Shown here: piece after piece, positions 33,206 through 42,666 of the stretch
Numbering within the stretch: the first letter of the stretch is position 1
How the letters are laid out: each line of letters opens with the position of its first letter
Source: an uncultured Litoreibacter sp.
GTDB taxonomy: Bacteria; Pseudomonadota; Alphaproteobacteria; Rhodobacterales; Rhodobacteraceae
Assembly (NCBI RefSeq): GCF_947501785.1
Contig: NZ_CANMXB010000001.1
Location: 3,724,501 to 3,788,500, forward strand
Direction: 5' to 3'
Length of the DNA stretch: 64,000 bases
Notes under the pieces: model-generated
What the model saw: only the letters and a program-made list of their open reading frames with translations
Databases searched by the model: none
Told to the model about the DNA's origin: nothing
Position numbers and translations under genes: made by a program

Positions 33206-34993
33206 TTAGTGGTTGTCGCGCGGCATGTATTTGCGCGCAATGTCTTGATATTTGGCTGCCCCCTCAAGGGTCATGCCCTCACTGAAGGGGCGGACCATGG
33301 CGCGGAAGATTTCCTGCCAAGGGGTCTGGCTGTCGGGCACCTCGATGGACCCATCCACCAGCTTTTCGGCGCGGGCTTTCAGCGTCGCGTCATCTACCAG
33401 CATGTCCGCGGTACATTTTTTCAGGTCGATCCTGAGCATGTCGCCGGTCTGCACCAAGGCCAGCCCGCCACCATCGGCCGCCTCTGGCGACGCGTTCAGA
33501 ATAGAGGGGCTGCCAGACGTGCCCGATTGCCGCCCATCGCCGACACAAGGAAGGGCATGAATGTCCCTCTTCAACAGATATGACGGCGGGCGCATGTTCA
33601 CGACCTCGGCCCCACCAGGGTAGCCCTTTGGCCCGGCGCCACGCATGATCAAAATGCAGTTTTCGTCGATGCCAAGGCTCTCGTCGTCGATCCGGTGATG
33701 AAAATCCTCCGGCCCGTCAAACACGATGGCGCGGCCCTCAAAGGCCTCCGGGTCATCCGGGTTGGACAGGTAGCGGTCGCGGAACTCCTTGGAGATAACC
33801 GAAGTTTTCATGATCGCGCTGTCAAACAGGTTGCCCTTGAGGTTGATGAAGCCCGCATCCTGCAGCATCGGTTCAGAAGCGGATCGGATCACATCGGGGT
33901 TGCCGGTCAACGTGTCACCGCAGTTTTCCCGCATGGTCTTGCCGTTGGCGGTCATCACATCCGGGTGGGGCAGCAGGCCCGCGTTGATCAACTCGCCAAT
34001 GACCGCCGGAACACCACCGGCGCGGTGGTAGTCCTCGCCCAAATACTTCCCCGCGGGCTGCATGTTGACCAGCAAAGGCACCTTATGCCCGACGCCCTGC
34101 CAATCATCGTTGGTCAGCTCCAGCCCCAAATGCTTCGCAACGCCGTTCAGATGGATCGGCGCATTGGTCGACCCGCCAATCGCGGAGTTGATGACGATGG
34201 TGTTCTCAAACGCTTCCCGGGTCATGATGTCAGAGGGGCGCAGGTCCTCATGCACCATTTCAACGATGCGCTTGCCGGTCTCGTAGCTGATTTGGCCACG
34301 CTCCCGATAAGGTGCGGGGATTGCGGCGGAGCCGGGCAATTGCATGCCCAAGGCTTCAGCCAAGGAGTTCATCGTGGTGGCCGTCCCCATCGTGTTGCAG
34401 TAGCCCACCGACGGCGTGGAAGACGCCACCAGCTCCATGAACCCGTCATCATCGATTTCCCCCGCAGCCTGCATTTCGCGGGCCTTCCAGACGATAGTGC
34501 CGGACCCAGTGCGCTCGCCGTTGAACCAGCCGTTTAGCATTGGGCCCACGGACAGCGCGATTGCGGGGATGTTCACCGTGGCCGCAGCCATCAACAGGGC
34601 AGGGGTGGTCTTGTCGCACCCGATATTCAGGACCACGCCGTCAAGCGGGTAGCCAAACAGCGTCTCGACCAAAGACAGATAGGCAAGGTTGCGGTCCAGC
34701 ATGGCCGTGGGGCGCTTGCCGGTCTCCTGAATGGGATGCACTGGCACCTCAATCACCGTGCCGCCCGCAGCGATGACGCCGTCGCGGACACGCTTGGTCA
34801 GCTCGATATGGTGGCGGTTGCAGGGCGACAGGTCGGACCCGGTCTGCGCGATGCCAATGATTGGTTTGCCGGATTGCAGTTCTTCGCGGGTCAGCCCGTA
34901 ATTCAGGTAGCGCTCCAGATACAGCGCGGTCATTTCCTGATTGTCCGGGTTGTTAAACCATTTCTGCGATCTCAGCTTCGACTTGTCCGCCAT
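33206..34993 (-). CDS. IlvD/Edd-family sugar-acid dehydratase
   Basis: A 595-residue iron-sulfur dehydratase with [27 protein letters not shown] (cluster cysteines) and [11 protein letters not shown] near the C-terminus. The length and N-terminal [18 protein letters not shown] are those of the L-arabonate/D-xylonate/fuconate-type branch, not of branched-chain amino acid IlvD. It removes water to give a 2-keto-3-deoxy acid. It is 11 nt upstream of the FAH gene start in the same operon. Confidence 0.9.
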   Translation of the reverse strand: MADKSKLRSQKWFNNPDNQEMTALYLERYLNYGLTREELQSGKPIIGIAQTGSDLSPCNRHHIELTKRVRDGVIAAGGTVIEVPVHPIQETGKRPTAMLDRNLAYLSLVETLFGYPLDGVVLNIGCDKTTPALLMAAATVNIPAIALSVGPMLNGWFNGERTGSGTIVWKAREMQAAGEIDDDGFMELVASSTPSVGYCNTMGTATTMNSLAEALGMQLPGSAAIPAPYRERGQISYETGKRIVEMVHEDLRPSDIMTREAFENTIVINSAIGGSTNAPIHLNGVAKHLGLELTNDDWQGVGHKVPLLVNMQPAGKYLGEDYHRAGGVPAVIGELINAGLLPHPDVMTANGKTMRENCGDTLTGNPDVIRSASEPMLQDAGFINLKGNLFDSAIMKTSVISKEFRDRYLSNPDDPEAFEGRAIVFDGPEDFHHRIDDESLGIDENCILIMRGAGPKGYPGGAEVVNMRPPSYLLKRDIHALPCVGDGRQSGTSGSPSILNASPEAADGGGLALVQTGDMLRIDLKKCTADMLVDDATLKARAEKLVDGSIEVPDSQTPWQEIFRAMVRPFSEGMTLEGAAKYQDIARKYMPRDNH

Positions 34994-35039
34994 GTGCTCT
35001 CTTCATCCATAGTAAAGGTTAACGCCGCCCCTTGAGAGA

Positions 35040-35089
35040 GTGACTTGTTGTTTCATCTTGGCACAAATATGCCCGCCGGAGGCCCCCCC
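35040..35089. repeat. Degenerate copy of a Rhodobacteraceae intergenic element
   Basis: TTGGCACAAATATGCCCGCC and the following GGAGGCCCC look like the dispersed TTGGC..AAATACTCCCGCCGGAGGC element of this group. It lies in the 96-bp gap between the SDR stop and the dehydratase start. No stable palindrome remains. Confidence 0.35.
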
Positions 35090-35833
35090 TCAGCCAGACC
35101 ATCCGCCGTCAATTATGTGCGGCTGCCCTGTGGTGAATGCGCTCTCGTCACTGGCCAGATACACAACCAATGCCGCGATCTCCTCTGCAGTGGCCACACG
35201 TCCCATGGGCTGGCGCGAGACAAATTGCTCCATCGCTGCCTCGTAGCTGCCGAGCTGTTCGCCCAAGGCTCTGACACGGCCATGCCAGCTGGGGCTTTCT
35301 ACTGTGCCAGGGCAGATGCAATTGCACCGAATGCCTTCCTTGATGAACTCGATGGCAACAGATTTGGTCATGCCAATGACGGCGGCCTTGGTGGTGCCAT
35401 ACACAAACCGGTTTGGCGCGCCGATGATGGAGGACAGCGCGGAAGACATGTTGATGATCGACCCGGTGCCGCGTTCGCGCATCCCGGGCAGGGCCGCCTG
35501 CATGGTGCGAAACATCGACCGCACATTCAGGTCAAACGCCATGTCCCAGTCTTCGTCAGTCGTGTCCAGGATCGAGCCGCTATGCACGAAGCCTGCGCAG
35601 TTGAACAACACATCCGGCGTCGCCCGCTCGATGCCCTCCTTGACGGACGCATCGTCGCGCACGTTCAGCACGAAGGTCTCAATGTTGGGATGTTCCAATT
35701 CGGCCAGAGCATCTTCATTGATGTCGGTGGCAAAGACGGTCGCGCCCTCCTCGGCCATGGCTAGGGCGCTCGCGCGACCAATGCCTTGACCGGCGGCGGT
35801 GACCAGCGCGCGCTTACTACTCAGTCTGTCCAT
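35090..35833 (-). CDS. SDR oxidoreductase, 2-keto-3-deoxy-L-fuconate dehydrogenase-like
   Basis: A 247-residue SDR: KRALVTAAGQGIGRASALAMA (cofactor site), NCAGFVHSGSILDTTDEDW, catalytic Ser in INMSSALSSI and YxxxK in FVYGTTKAAVIGMTKSVA, ending TGQPHIIDGGWSG. The DWDMAFDLNVRSMFR, RCNCICPGTVESPS and QPMGRVATAEEIAAL stretches match the Xanthomonas-type 2-keto-3-deoxy-L-fuconate dehydrogenase. It would oxidise C4 of a 2-keto-3-deoxy acid. The start at 35833 follows a GAAGGA site; the frame opens to 35866 without support. Confidence 0.87.
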   Translation of the reverse strand: MDRLSSKRALVTAAGQGIGRASALAMAEEGATVFATDINEDALAELEHPNIETFVLNVRDDASVKEGIERATPDVLFNCAGFVHSGSILDTTDEDWDMAFDLNVRSMFRTMQAALPGMRERGTGSIINMSSALSSIIGAPNRFVYGTTKAAVIGMTKSVAIEFIKEGIRCNCICPGTVESPSWHGRVRALGEQLGSYEAAMEQFVSRQPMGRVATAEEIAALVVYLASDESAFTTGQPHIIDGGWSG

Positions 35834-36012
35834 TCCGACGGAGTCCTTCCGAATTTCGCCACACACATCTTGCTCTGACCAAGGTCAGCCAAGGGTGTTG
35901 GCAAGGCAGCTTTGCCTCAAGACCTAAGGTCAATTTGGAGGCTCGGCAATGCTTTTAAGTCCCCAGCACCTGTTCTATCGTTACCGCAAACATTTTGAGG
36001 GGGACTCTTCGC

Positions 36013-36981
36013 ATGACCAAAGTCTTGATCCTTGGCGGCGGCGGCATGGTGGGCCAAAAATTGGCGCATCGATTGAATGTGGACGGATTGAACGGCCGGC
36101 CATGCGACATCACGCTGCATGACATTGCGTTTCCAACGCAAGGCGGCGCCAAAGGTGCCCGGCGCCTGGGAAATCTGGCAGATGCCGGGCAGATGGAGGT
36201 GCTGGCGGCAGAGAAGTTTGATGTGATCTTTCATCTCGCCTCGATCGTGTCGGGCGAAGCGGAAACCGACTTTGAAAAGGGCTGGCAGGTCAACATGTTC
36301 CCGACCTGGCGGCTGCTTGAAGGGTTGCGGGCCGAGCATGAGGCCGACCCCAGCTACGTGCCGCGTATGGTCTTCACCTCGTCCATAGCGGTGTTTGGCG
36401 GGCCATACCCCGACAAGATCAGCGACACGTTCCTGTCGGCCCCGCAGACCAGCTACGGCGCGCAGAAATCCATTTGCGAGACGATGATCTCTGACTTCTC
36501 GCGCAAAGGGTTCATTGACGGGATGTCGATCCGGTTGCCCACGATTTGCGTGCGGCCCGGCAAAGCAAATCTCGCGGCATCCTCGTTCTTCTCAGGCATT
36601 ATCCGCGAGCCTTTGAACGGGATGGAGGCGCTGCTTCCGGTCCCGGACACGGTCCGTCATTGGCATGCCAGCCCCAGAGCGGCGGCGAGGTTTTTGACCC
36701 ACGCGGCAACGCTGGACACAGCGCGGCTAGAAGGGCGGCGGGCTTTGAATCTGCCCGGCGTGAGTTGCACCGTAGCGGAACAAATCGAGGCTTTGAGGCA
36801 GGCTGCGGGCAATGACGTTGTGCGGCTGATCAAGCCGGAGCCCAATGGAGCCATTATGAAAATCGTTCAGGGCTGGCCGCGCAACTTTGACCCACAGAGG
36901 GCGATATCTTTGGGCTTCGAGGCGGAGAAGAATTTTGGAGAGATAATTCAGGTCTATCTGGAGGATGACCTGAAGAGGTGA
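36013..36981 (+). CDS. denD: NAD-dependent epimerase/dehydratase family, D-erythronate dehydrogenase-like
   Basis: A 322-residue extended SDR: VLILGGGGMVGQKLAHRL, VIFHLASIVSGEAETDFEKG, FTSSIAVFGGPYP with YGAQKSICE (Tyr/Lys) and the family-specific RLPTICVRPGKANLAASSFF. These are the signatures of DenD, which oxidises D-erythronate to 2-keto-D-erythronate in acid-sugar pathways. It is divergent from the SDR gene at 35090 across 179 bp. The start at 36013 has GAGGGGG upstream. The symbol is a family assignment. Confidence 0.82.
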   Translation: MTKVLILGGGGMVGQKLAHRLNVDGLNGRPCDITLHDIAFPTQGGAKGARRLGNLADAGQMEVLAAEKFDVIFHLASIVSGEAETDFEKGWQVNMFPTWRLLEGLRAEHEADPSYVPRMVFTSSIAVFGGPYPDKISDTFLSAPQTSYGAQKSICETMISDFSRKGFIDGMSIRLPTICVRPGKANLAASSFFSGIIREPLNGMEALLPVPDTVRHWHASPRAAARFLTHAATLDTARLEGRRALNLPGVSCTVAEQIEALRQAAGNDVVRLIKPEPNGAIMKIVQGWPRNFDPQRAISLGFEAEKNFGEIIQVYLEDDLKR

Positions 36982-37001
36982 CCGCCTTGAGTGCGGCTTA
37001 G

Positions 37002-37691
37002 CTAACCAGCGCGTGCTGCGTCCGGGTGCAGCACGCCGCTGGCCCCTCCGTCGCGCAGGTTACGTTTCATATGCTCGTAAATCGCGACGCGGCAGGCATG
37101 GGCGTCGCGGTCGAGCGCGGCTGTCACGATTGCATGGTGCTCGGCTATATTTTCGGGATGGTAGCCGTATTTGGGCTGCATGATCTTTTGCTGGCGGAAC
37201 TGGTCATAGGTCCGCCGGTAGCTGGAGCGCAGGAAAGGGGAATCACAGGCCGACAGTAGCGTGTCGTGAAACTCCAACTCGGCCAGTGACCACAGCTTGA
37301 GGGTGTTTCCGCTGAGCGGGGTATCGGTGAGCTTACGCTCGATATGGCTGAGTTTGTGATGGGAGGCGGCAAGCTGTGCCTCCCATTCCAGCCCGCCATG
37401 TTGGATCGAGGCGGTCGCACCCTCCTGTTCCAGCATGATCCGAAATTTGGCGAGGTAATGCAGGCGCTCTGGGTCGGTGGGGCGGGCACGGAAACCGCGC
37501 TGGTCTTCAAAGATGACCAACCCTTCGGAGGCCAGACGAAAAAGCACTTCCCGTATCGTGTTGGCCGAGCAATCATAATCTTCGCGCAGCCGCTCGGAGC
37601 GCATTTTCTGACCTTGTGGGATTTGCGCCGTGACCAATTGCATATGCAGATCATCGTATATCTGCGGCGTGGACAGCTTTTGTTTCAGCAT
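37002..37691 (-). CDS. GntR-family transcriptional regulator (FadR subfamily)
   Basis: A 229-residue regulator: winged helix with YDCSANTIREVLFRLASEGL, then the all-helical FCD ligand-binding domain (LAELEFHDTLLSACDSPFL, HHAIVTAALDRDAHACR). It is convergent with denD and divergent from the TRAP operon across 197 bp, so it probably represses dctP onward and responds to a sugar acid. Confidence 0.88.
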   Translation of the reverse strand: MLKQKLSTPQIYDDLHMQLVTAQIPQGQKMRSERLREDYDCSANTIREVLFRLASEGLVIFEDQRGFRARPTDPERLHYLAKFRIMLEQEGATASIQHGGLEWEAQLAASHHKLSHIERKLTDTPLSGNTLKLWSLAELEFHDTLLSACDSPFLRSSYRRTYDQFRQQKIMQPKYGYHPENIAEHHAIVTAALDRDAHACRVAIYEHMKRNLRDGGASGVLHPDAARAG

Positions 37692-37760
37692 TTTGTGGTC
37701 TTCCCCCGCACAGTATGTTCGTCATTCAACTTACCGAAAAATCTCGCGATTTCTACAAAA

Positions 37761-37777
37761 TTTCAAAATTTTTGAAA
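37761..37777. promoter_or_regulatory. Candidate GntR operator
   Basis: TTTCAAAA-T-TTTTGAAA is a perfect palindrome with a one-base centre, in the AT-rich part of the gap between the divergent GntR gene and dctP. Its length and symmetry suit a GntR dimer; the assignment is inference. Confidence 0.5.
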
Positions 37778-37888
37778 ATCAGGTTTTTTGTTGTCGGGTG
37801 GAGATTCGCTCGCTAGGCTCATCGTCACGCGGCGTGCACTCTGTCGAGAAACGAAAAGCGCCGGACGTATTAAACTGGGAGGAAACCA

Positions 37889-38914
37889 ATGAGTTTCGTT
37901 AAAACCGCTGCGGCATCCGTCGCAGCAGCAGCTATTGCTGCAACTGCCGCACTTGCAGATGGCCACGCCACAACCAAGTTGCGCATTCAAACACACTACG
38001 CGCCTGAGACAACATCCGGCAAATTGCTGACCGAATGGAAAGACAACGTAGAAGCTATGTCTGGCGGCGATATCGCTATTGAGATGTTCTACTCCTCCTC
38101 CGTTGTGAAATCGGTTGAGACATTTGACGCCGCTGCGACAGGCATTCTGGATTGCGACGCGACAGGCGGCGGCTACCAAACTGGTAAAAACCCTGCGTTC
38201 CAATTCGTTGGGGACATCATGGGCGGCTACGCGACACCTGCGCAGCAGCTGTCTTGGCTCTACTACGGCGGCGGTCGCGAAGCGGCGCAAGCGCTGTACA
38301 ACCAATATGACATGCAGCTGGTTGGCTGGATTGTTTACGGCCAGGAATCCTTCGCATCGACCAAGCCAATCGCGGGCCTGTCCGACCTGAAAGACTGGAA
38401 ATTCCGTTCGCCTCCGGGCATGGAAACCAAGATCTTCGAAAAGCTGGGCGCAAAGCCGATCGTTATGGATTTCACCGAAATCTTTACCGCGCTTGAAACC
38501 GGCATCATCGACGGTGCTGACGCATCCGGTCTGGCCAACAATGTGGGTCTGGGTTTGTACGACATCGCGAAATACGCAAACTTCCCAGGCTTCCACTCGA
38601 TGCCATCTGACCACATTGCTTGTAACAAAGCAGTTTGGGACGCAATGCCAGAGAACCACCGCCTGATCATGGAAACTGCAATCTCCGACATCGCGCTGAA
38701 ATCCGCGTTGATCTTCGAAAAAGAGAACGCAGAAGCGGCGGCAGCTTTGGCTGAACAGGGCGTAACCATTTCGCAGTGGTCCGCTGAAGACCTGCAAGAG
38801 TTCCGCAACGCCGCTCAAGCCACATGGCCTGAGTTCGCGACAACCCCAGAGGCGAAAGCTCTGGTGGCAAGCCACGTTGCGTACCTGAAACAGCTGGGCC
38901 TCGTACAAGAGTAA
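37889..38914 (+). CDS. TRAP transporter substrate-binding protein (DctP)
   Basis: A 341-residue periplasmic binding protein with a Sec signal peptide (MSFVKTAAASVAAAAIAATA, cleavage near LADGHA). It has the DctP stretches ETFDAAATGILDCDAT, LSDLKDWKFRSPPGM and MDFTEIFTALETGIIDGAD, where the Arg that pairs with a substrate carboxylate is expected (KFRSP). It binds an organic acid for the membrane components at 40196 and 41028. GGAGG lies 6 nt upstream. The codon use is more optimised than its neighbours, suggesting high expression. Confidence 0.93.
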   Translation: MSFVKTAAASVAAAAIAATAALADGHATTKLRIQTHYAPETTSGKLLTEWKDNVEAMSGGDIAIEMFYSSSVVKSVETFDAAATGILDCDATGGGYQTGKNPAFQFVGDIMGGYATPAQQLSWLYYGGGREAAQALYNQYDMQLVGWIVYGQESFASTKPIAGLSDLKDWKFRSPPGMETKIFEKLGAKPIVMDFTEIFTALETGIIDGADASGLANNVGLGLYDIAKYANFPGFHSMPSDHIACNKAVWDAMPENHRLIMETAISDIALKSALIFEKENAEAAAALAEQGVTISQWSAEDLQEFRNAAQATWPEFATTPEAKALVASHVAYLKQLGLVQE

Positions 38915-38929
38915 GCCTGACGTTTCCGG

Positions 38930-38964
38930 CGCGGGGCCTTGTGACCGAGGCCCCGCGTTTTTTT
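38930..38964 (+). terminator. Rho-independent terminator after dctP
   Basis: A 10-bp GC stem (CGCGGGGCCT at 38930-38939 with AGGCCCCGCG at 38948-38957) is followed by seven Ts. It lies between the binding protein gene and the rest of the operon, so it likely limits transcription to favour the binding protein over the permeases and enzymes. Confidence 0.85.
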
Positions 38965-38998
38965 GTCCCTGCCGCCTTTTTTGGACAGCCTTGAGCCG

Positions 38999-40171
38999 AT
39001 GAAAATCACCCGCATCACCAGCCATGTATTGCAATACGACATGCCCGAACCGCTTGGGTATTCGCAGCAATATTATGACAAGCGCACCGCGCATCTGGTG
39101 GAGGTGGAGACCGACGAAGGCGTCACCGGATGGGGCGAATGTTTTGGGCCGGGCGCCATTGCGCTGGCCAATAAGGGGATCGTCGAGGGAGTGATTGCCC
39201 CCATGGTCGTGGGCATGGACCCGCTGGACCGCGACGTGATCTGGCACAAAGTTTACAACCTGATGCGCGACCACGGCCAGAAGGGGATGCCGATGCAATC
39301 CCTGTCCGGCGTCGATATCGCGCTGTGGGATATTGCCGGCAAAGCCGCGGGCATGCCATTGCACAAACTGATCGGCGGGGCGCATCGGGCGGACGTGCCG
39401 GTTTACGGCTACGGCATGATGCTGCGGCCTGAGCACAGCGCTGACGATCTGGTGGCACTGTTCAAGGACGAGGCCGCCGCGATCCGTGACGCTGGCTTCG
39501 TTGCCACCAAGATGAAAACCGGGCTGGGCCCGCGTGACGACGTGCGGCTGTGCGAGGCCGTGCGTGACGGGGTGGGGCCGGAGTTCAAATTCATGGTGGA
39601 TGCCAACCACTGCTACACCACATCGGACGCCTTCTACGTTGGCCGCGCCTTAGACGAGATGGAGGCTTACTGGTTCGAAGAACCGGTGGCCCCTGAGGAC
39701 CACGACGGCTACCGCGAATTGCGGTCGGGGCTGCAGGTGAACATTTCCGGCGGGGAGGCCGAATTTGGTCGCTGGGGATGGCGCGCCATTTTGGAAAACC
39801 GAGGCTTGGACATTGCGCAACCCGAGGTGTGTGCCTTGGGCGGCGTCAGCGAGTATTTGCGGGTGCTGGCACTGTGCCACGCGCATTTCACGCCGGTGAT
39901 CAACCACGTCTGGGGATCGGCCATTGCCGTGGCCACCAACCTGCAATTGCTGGCGGCCATGCCGCCGATGCCCGGCGGCCTGCACCCGTGGGAGCCGATG
40001 CTGGAATTCGATACCACCGACAATAAATTCCGCGACAACCTGCTGGCTGAACCTTTGGACATTCAGGGGCAGGTCAAAGCCAACGGGGGGCGGGTGGCTA
40101 TCCCGCAGGGACATGGGATCGGCGTTGAGCCGGACCGCGACTTTATCAATCACTACGCCGTGGCCGCGTAA
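38999..40171 (+). CDS. Enolase-superfamily dehydratase (mandelate racemase/muconate cycloisomerase type)
   Basis: A 390-residue enzyme. The catalytic KxK is KMK (171-173), metal ligands are D201 and N203 region (VDANHCY), E227/E228 (WFEEPVAPED) and E253 (GGEAEFGRWG), and the base-pair His is H303 (INHVWGSAIA). This KxK plus His arrangement marks the mandelate-racemase group, mostly acid-sugar dehydratases. It probably dehydrates the substrate imported by the TRAP system. ATG at 38999 is used because homologs begin MKITRI. It lies between DctP and the permeases. Confidence 0.87.
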   Translation: MKITRITSHVLQYDMPEPLGYSQQYYDKRTAHLVEVETDEGVTGWGECFGPGAIALANKGIVEGVIAPMVVGMDPLDRDVIWHKVYNLMRDHGQKGMPMQSLSGVDIALWDIAGKAAGMPLHKLIGGAHRADVPVYGYGMMLRPEHSADDLVALFKDEAAAIRDAGFVATKMKTGLGPRDDVRLCEAVRDGVGPEFKFMVDANHCYTTSDAFYVGRALDEMEAYWFEEPVAPEDHDGYRELRSGLQVNISGGEAEFGRWGWRAILENRGLDIAQPEVCALGGVSEYLRVLALCHAHFTPVINHVWGSAIAVATNLQLLAAMPPMPGGLHPWEPMLEFDTTDNKFRDNLLAEPLDIQGQVKANGGRVAIPQGHGIGVEPDRDFINHYAVAA

Positions 40172-40195
40172 CGCCACATGACTGGAGGAGGGGAC

Positions 40196-41026
40196 ATGGA
40201 ACAGAAATCAGGATCGCTCATAGAGTGGTTGATGCCCTTGGCATTCATCCTCTGCGCGGCTTGGGTCACGTGGCACATGCCTGCCTTCATTCTCGATTGG
40301 GGCGGCGACGGCCAGCAGCTCTCGGAACAGTACAAGCGACTGGACGTGGCTCCGGGTATGCCGGTGGTGATGGGGCAGTATATCGACATCATCGATATCT
40401 TGGCGCTACTCGCCCTACCGGTGCTGGGCTATTTCGGGATCAAGACCGTGCGCCGTGCGGCGATGGAATATGAAAGCTGGGGGCCGCTTGACCGGGTGTC
40501 GGTGTTTATTGGCCGGGTCACCATGTTGTTGGTGGTGCTGCTGACCTGCGTAATGCTGTATGAGGTATTTGTGCGCTACGTGCTGAATGCAGGCACGCTT
40601 TGGGCCAACGAGTTGTCGCTGTGGCTGGCTGGCTTCGTGTTCCTGTGCGCCGGGCTTTACGCCATGCAGCAGCGTAGCCACATCCGCATCTTCCTGATCT
40701 ACGACATGTTCCCGCGCTGGTTGCAGCGGGTGTGCGACTGTGTCTCGACCTTGTTGATCGTCACCTTCGCGGGCTTTCTGGTCTACGGCGGCTACGGCGA
40801 GGCCTTCGCCAAGTTTGGCCGCTGGGAGACGTTTGGCACCGCTTTTGACCCACCGATCCCGGCGACGATCAAGCCGACGGTGCTGATCGTGGTGACGCTG
40901 GTGGCGATCCAGTCGGTGATCAACCTGATCTCGGATTGGAACAACGAGCCGGTGGTGCACAGCGCTGCCGACGACATTGACGAAGACGAAATTGAGCGGC
41001 TGAAAAAAGCCGTGGGGGCCGACTAA
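40196..41026 (+). CDS. TRAP transporter small permease (DctQ type), enlarged
   Basis: A 276-residue inner-membrane protein with six predicted helices; common DctQ proteins have about 170 residues and four helices. The two extra ones are N-terminal (LIEWLMPLAFILCAAWVTW and IIDILALLALPVLGYFG). The core has YEVFVRYVLNAGTLWANELS and WLAGFVFLCAGLYAMQQRS, typical of DctQ. GGAGGAGGGG precedes the ATG. It pairs with the large permease one base downstream. Confidence 0.88.
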   Translation: MEQKSGSLIEWLMPLAFILCAAWVTWHMPAFILDWGGDGQQLSEQYKRLDVAPGMPVVMGQYIDIIDILALLALPVLGYFGIKTVRRAAMEYESWGPLDRVSVFIGRVTMLLVVLLTCVMLYEVFVRYVLNAGTLWANELSLWLAGFVFLCAGLYAMQQRSHIRIFLIYDMFPRWLQRVCDCVSTLLIVTFAGFLVYGGYGEAFAKFGRWETFGTAFDPPIPATIKPTVLIVVTLVAIQSVINLISDWNNEPVVHSAADDIDEDEIERLKKAVGAD

Positions 41027-41027
41027 C

Positions 41028-42653
41028 ATGGATATCGGAACAATCTCACTGGTCCTGCTTTTGGGCCTTTTGGTGCTACTGGCCATCGGCATGCCGCTGG
41101 GCTTTGCATCGGCCATTCTGGCGGTGCTGGTGCTGGTCATGAAATTTGAGCCGCAGCTGCTAACCGCACCCTGGACCTTTGGGGACGGGATATTGACGGG
41201 GAGGCCGGGGTCGGGACCCTTAAATATCTTAGCGCAGAAGATATACGGGCTCTTAACGGACTATGTTCTCATATCCATCCCGCTATTCATTTTCATGGCG
41301 GCGCTGCTGGAACGCTCCGGCATTGCCAAGGACATGTATTCTTCGCTCAACATCTGGCTGAACCGCACGCGGGGCGGCATCGCGGTGGTGACCTCGATCA
41401 TGGCTGTGATCATGGCGGCGATGTCGGGCATCATTGGCGGCGAGGTCGTGCTGCTGGGCCTCATCGCGCTGCCGCAGATGTTGCGGCTTGGGTATAATCA
41501 GAACCTTGCCATCGGGACGATTTGTGCATCCGGCTCGCTGGGTACTATGATCCCGCCCTCGATCGTTTTGATCATCTACGGGCTGATCACTGAGACCTCG
41601 ATCAAGGCGCTGTTTACCGCGTCGTTCTTGCCGGGCTTCATGCTGGCGTCGTTCTTCATCATCTACATTCTGGTGCGCACCCGATTGCGCCCTGAAGACG
41701 CGCCATTGCCGGAGCCTGTACCGGGCGAGCCGGAAGGTTTGGAGAAATGGCTGCTGTTTCTTGGCTTCCTGTGCGTGGTCGTTGTGGGCGCATGGAGCTT
41801 CTTCACCGCCCGGGTTTTGTTCTTTGAATTCTCCGGACAGAACGCGTCCAACACAGGCGACGCAATCCGGTTTGGCACGATGAACTACCTGCCTTGGTTC
41901 CTTGGCACCATCGCTGCTGCGCTAGCGTTGATCTTCTTCGTGGTGGGCGTTGAACGCACCAAAAAGGGCTGGAGCATGGGCAAAGGCCTTGTGCCGCCGA
42001 TCATCATTATCGGCGTGGTGCTGGGTTCGATCTACATGGGCATCACTGGTATCACGGAAGCAGCTGGCATGGGCGCATTCGCAGTGCTGGTCATGGCCGC
42101 CTTGCGGGGCGAGGCGTCTTGGGATCTTCTTTGGGACTCCCTGATGCGGACGCTGAAATCCACCGGTACGATCATCTGGGTGACCATCGGGGCTGCGGCG
42201 CTTGCGGGCGCTTACACCATCGCGGGCGGTCCTGTTTTCGTGGCCGATCTGGTTGTTGGTCTGGATGTGCCGACCATGGGTATCATCCTCGTGATGATGG
42301 TGATCTTGCTCTTTATGGGTGCGTTCATGGACTGGGTCGGCATCGTGCTGCTGATCATTCCGGTATTCCTACCCATCGTGCTGCGCCTGCCTATCGACGA
42401 GATCGGATTCTTCGGCCAGCTGGAGCCGAAGCATGTCGCGATTTGGTTTGGGGTGGTGTTCTGTATGAACATGCAAGTGTCATTCCTCAGCCCGCCCTTT
42501 GGGCCTGCGGCCTTCTACCTGAAATCTGTGGCCCCGCCGCATATCTCGCTGACTGATATCTTCAAAGGCTTCCTGCCTTTCATCGGCATCCAGATTTGCG
42601 CGCTGTCGGTTCTGTTGATCTGGCCGCCCATCGTGGCGCTGCTGCTGCCGTAG
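41028..42653 (+). CDS. TRAP transporter large permease (DctM type), enlarged
   Basis: A 541-residue permease, longer than the usual 425-450. It has the DctM stretches MDIGTISLVLLLGLLVLLAI, IPLFIFMAALLERSGIAKDM, GSLGTMIPPSIVLIIYGLIT and SPPFGPAAFYLKSV. The extra length is an insertion at about residues 230-320 with two helices (WLLFLGFLCVVVVGAWSFF and YLPWFLGTIAAALALIFFV). It drives uptake with a sodium gradient. The start is two bases after the small permease stop. Confidence 0.92.
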   Translation: MDIGTISLVLLLGLLVLLAIGMPLGFASAILAVLVLVMKFEPQLLTAPWTFGDGILTGRPGSGPLNILAQKIYGLLTDYVLISIPLFIFMAALLERSGIAKDMYSSLNIWLNRTRGGIAVVTSIMAVIMAAMSGIIGGEVVLLGLIALPQMLRLGYNQNLAIGTICASGSLGTMIPPSIVLIIYGLITETSIKALFTASFLPGFMLASFFIIYILVRTRLRPEDAPLPEPVPGEPEGLEKWLLFLGFLCVVVVGAWSFFTARVLFFEFSGQNASNTGDAIRFGTMNYLPWFLGTIAAALALIFFVVGVERTKKGWSMGKGLVPPIIIIGVVLGSIYMGITGITEAAGMGAFAVLVMAALRGEASWDLLWDSLMRTLKSTGTIIWVTIGAAALAGAYTIAGGPVFVADLVVGLDVPTMGIILVMMVILLFMGAFMDWVGIVLLIIPVFLPIVLRLPIDEIGFFGQLEPKHVAIWFGVVFCMNMQVSFLSPPFGPAAFYLKSVAPPHISLTDIFKGFLPFIGIQICALSVLLIWPPIVALLLP

Positions 42654-42666
42654 CGAAAGGACACGT

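Noticed and set aside
37763-39610. 615-codon minus-strand frame opposite dctP and the enolase-like gene
   Set aside because: It crosses the rho-independent terminator and the operator gap, so it is a chance frame.
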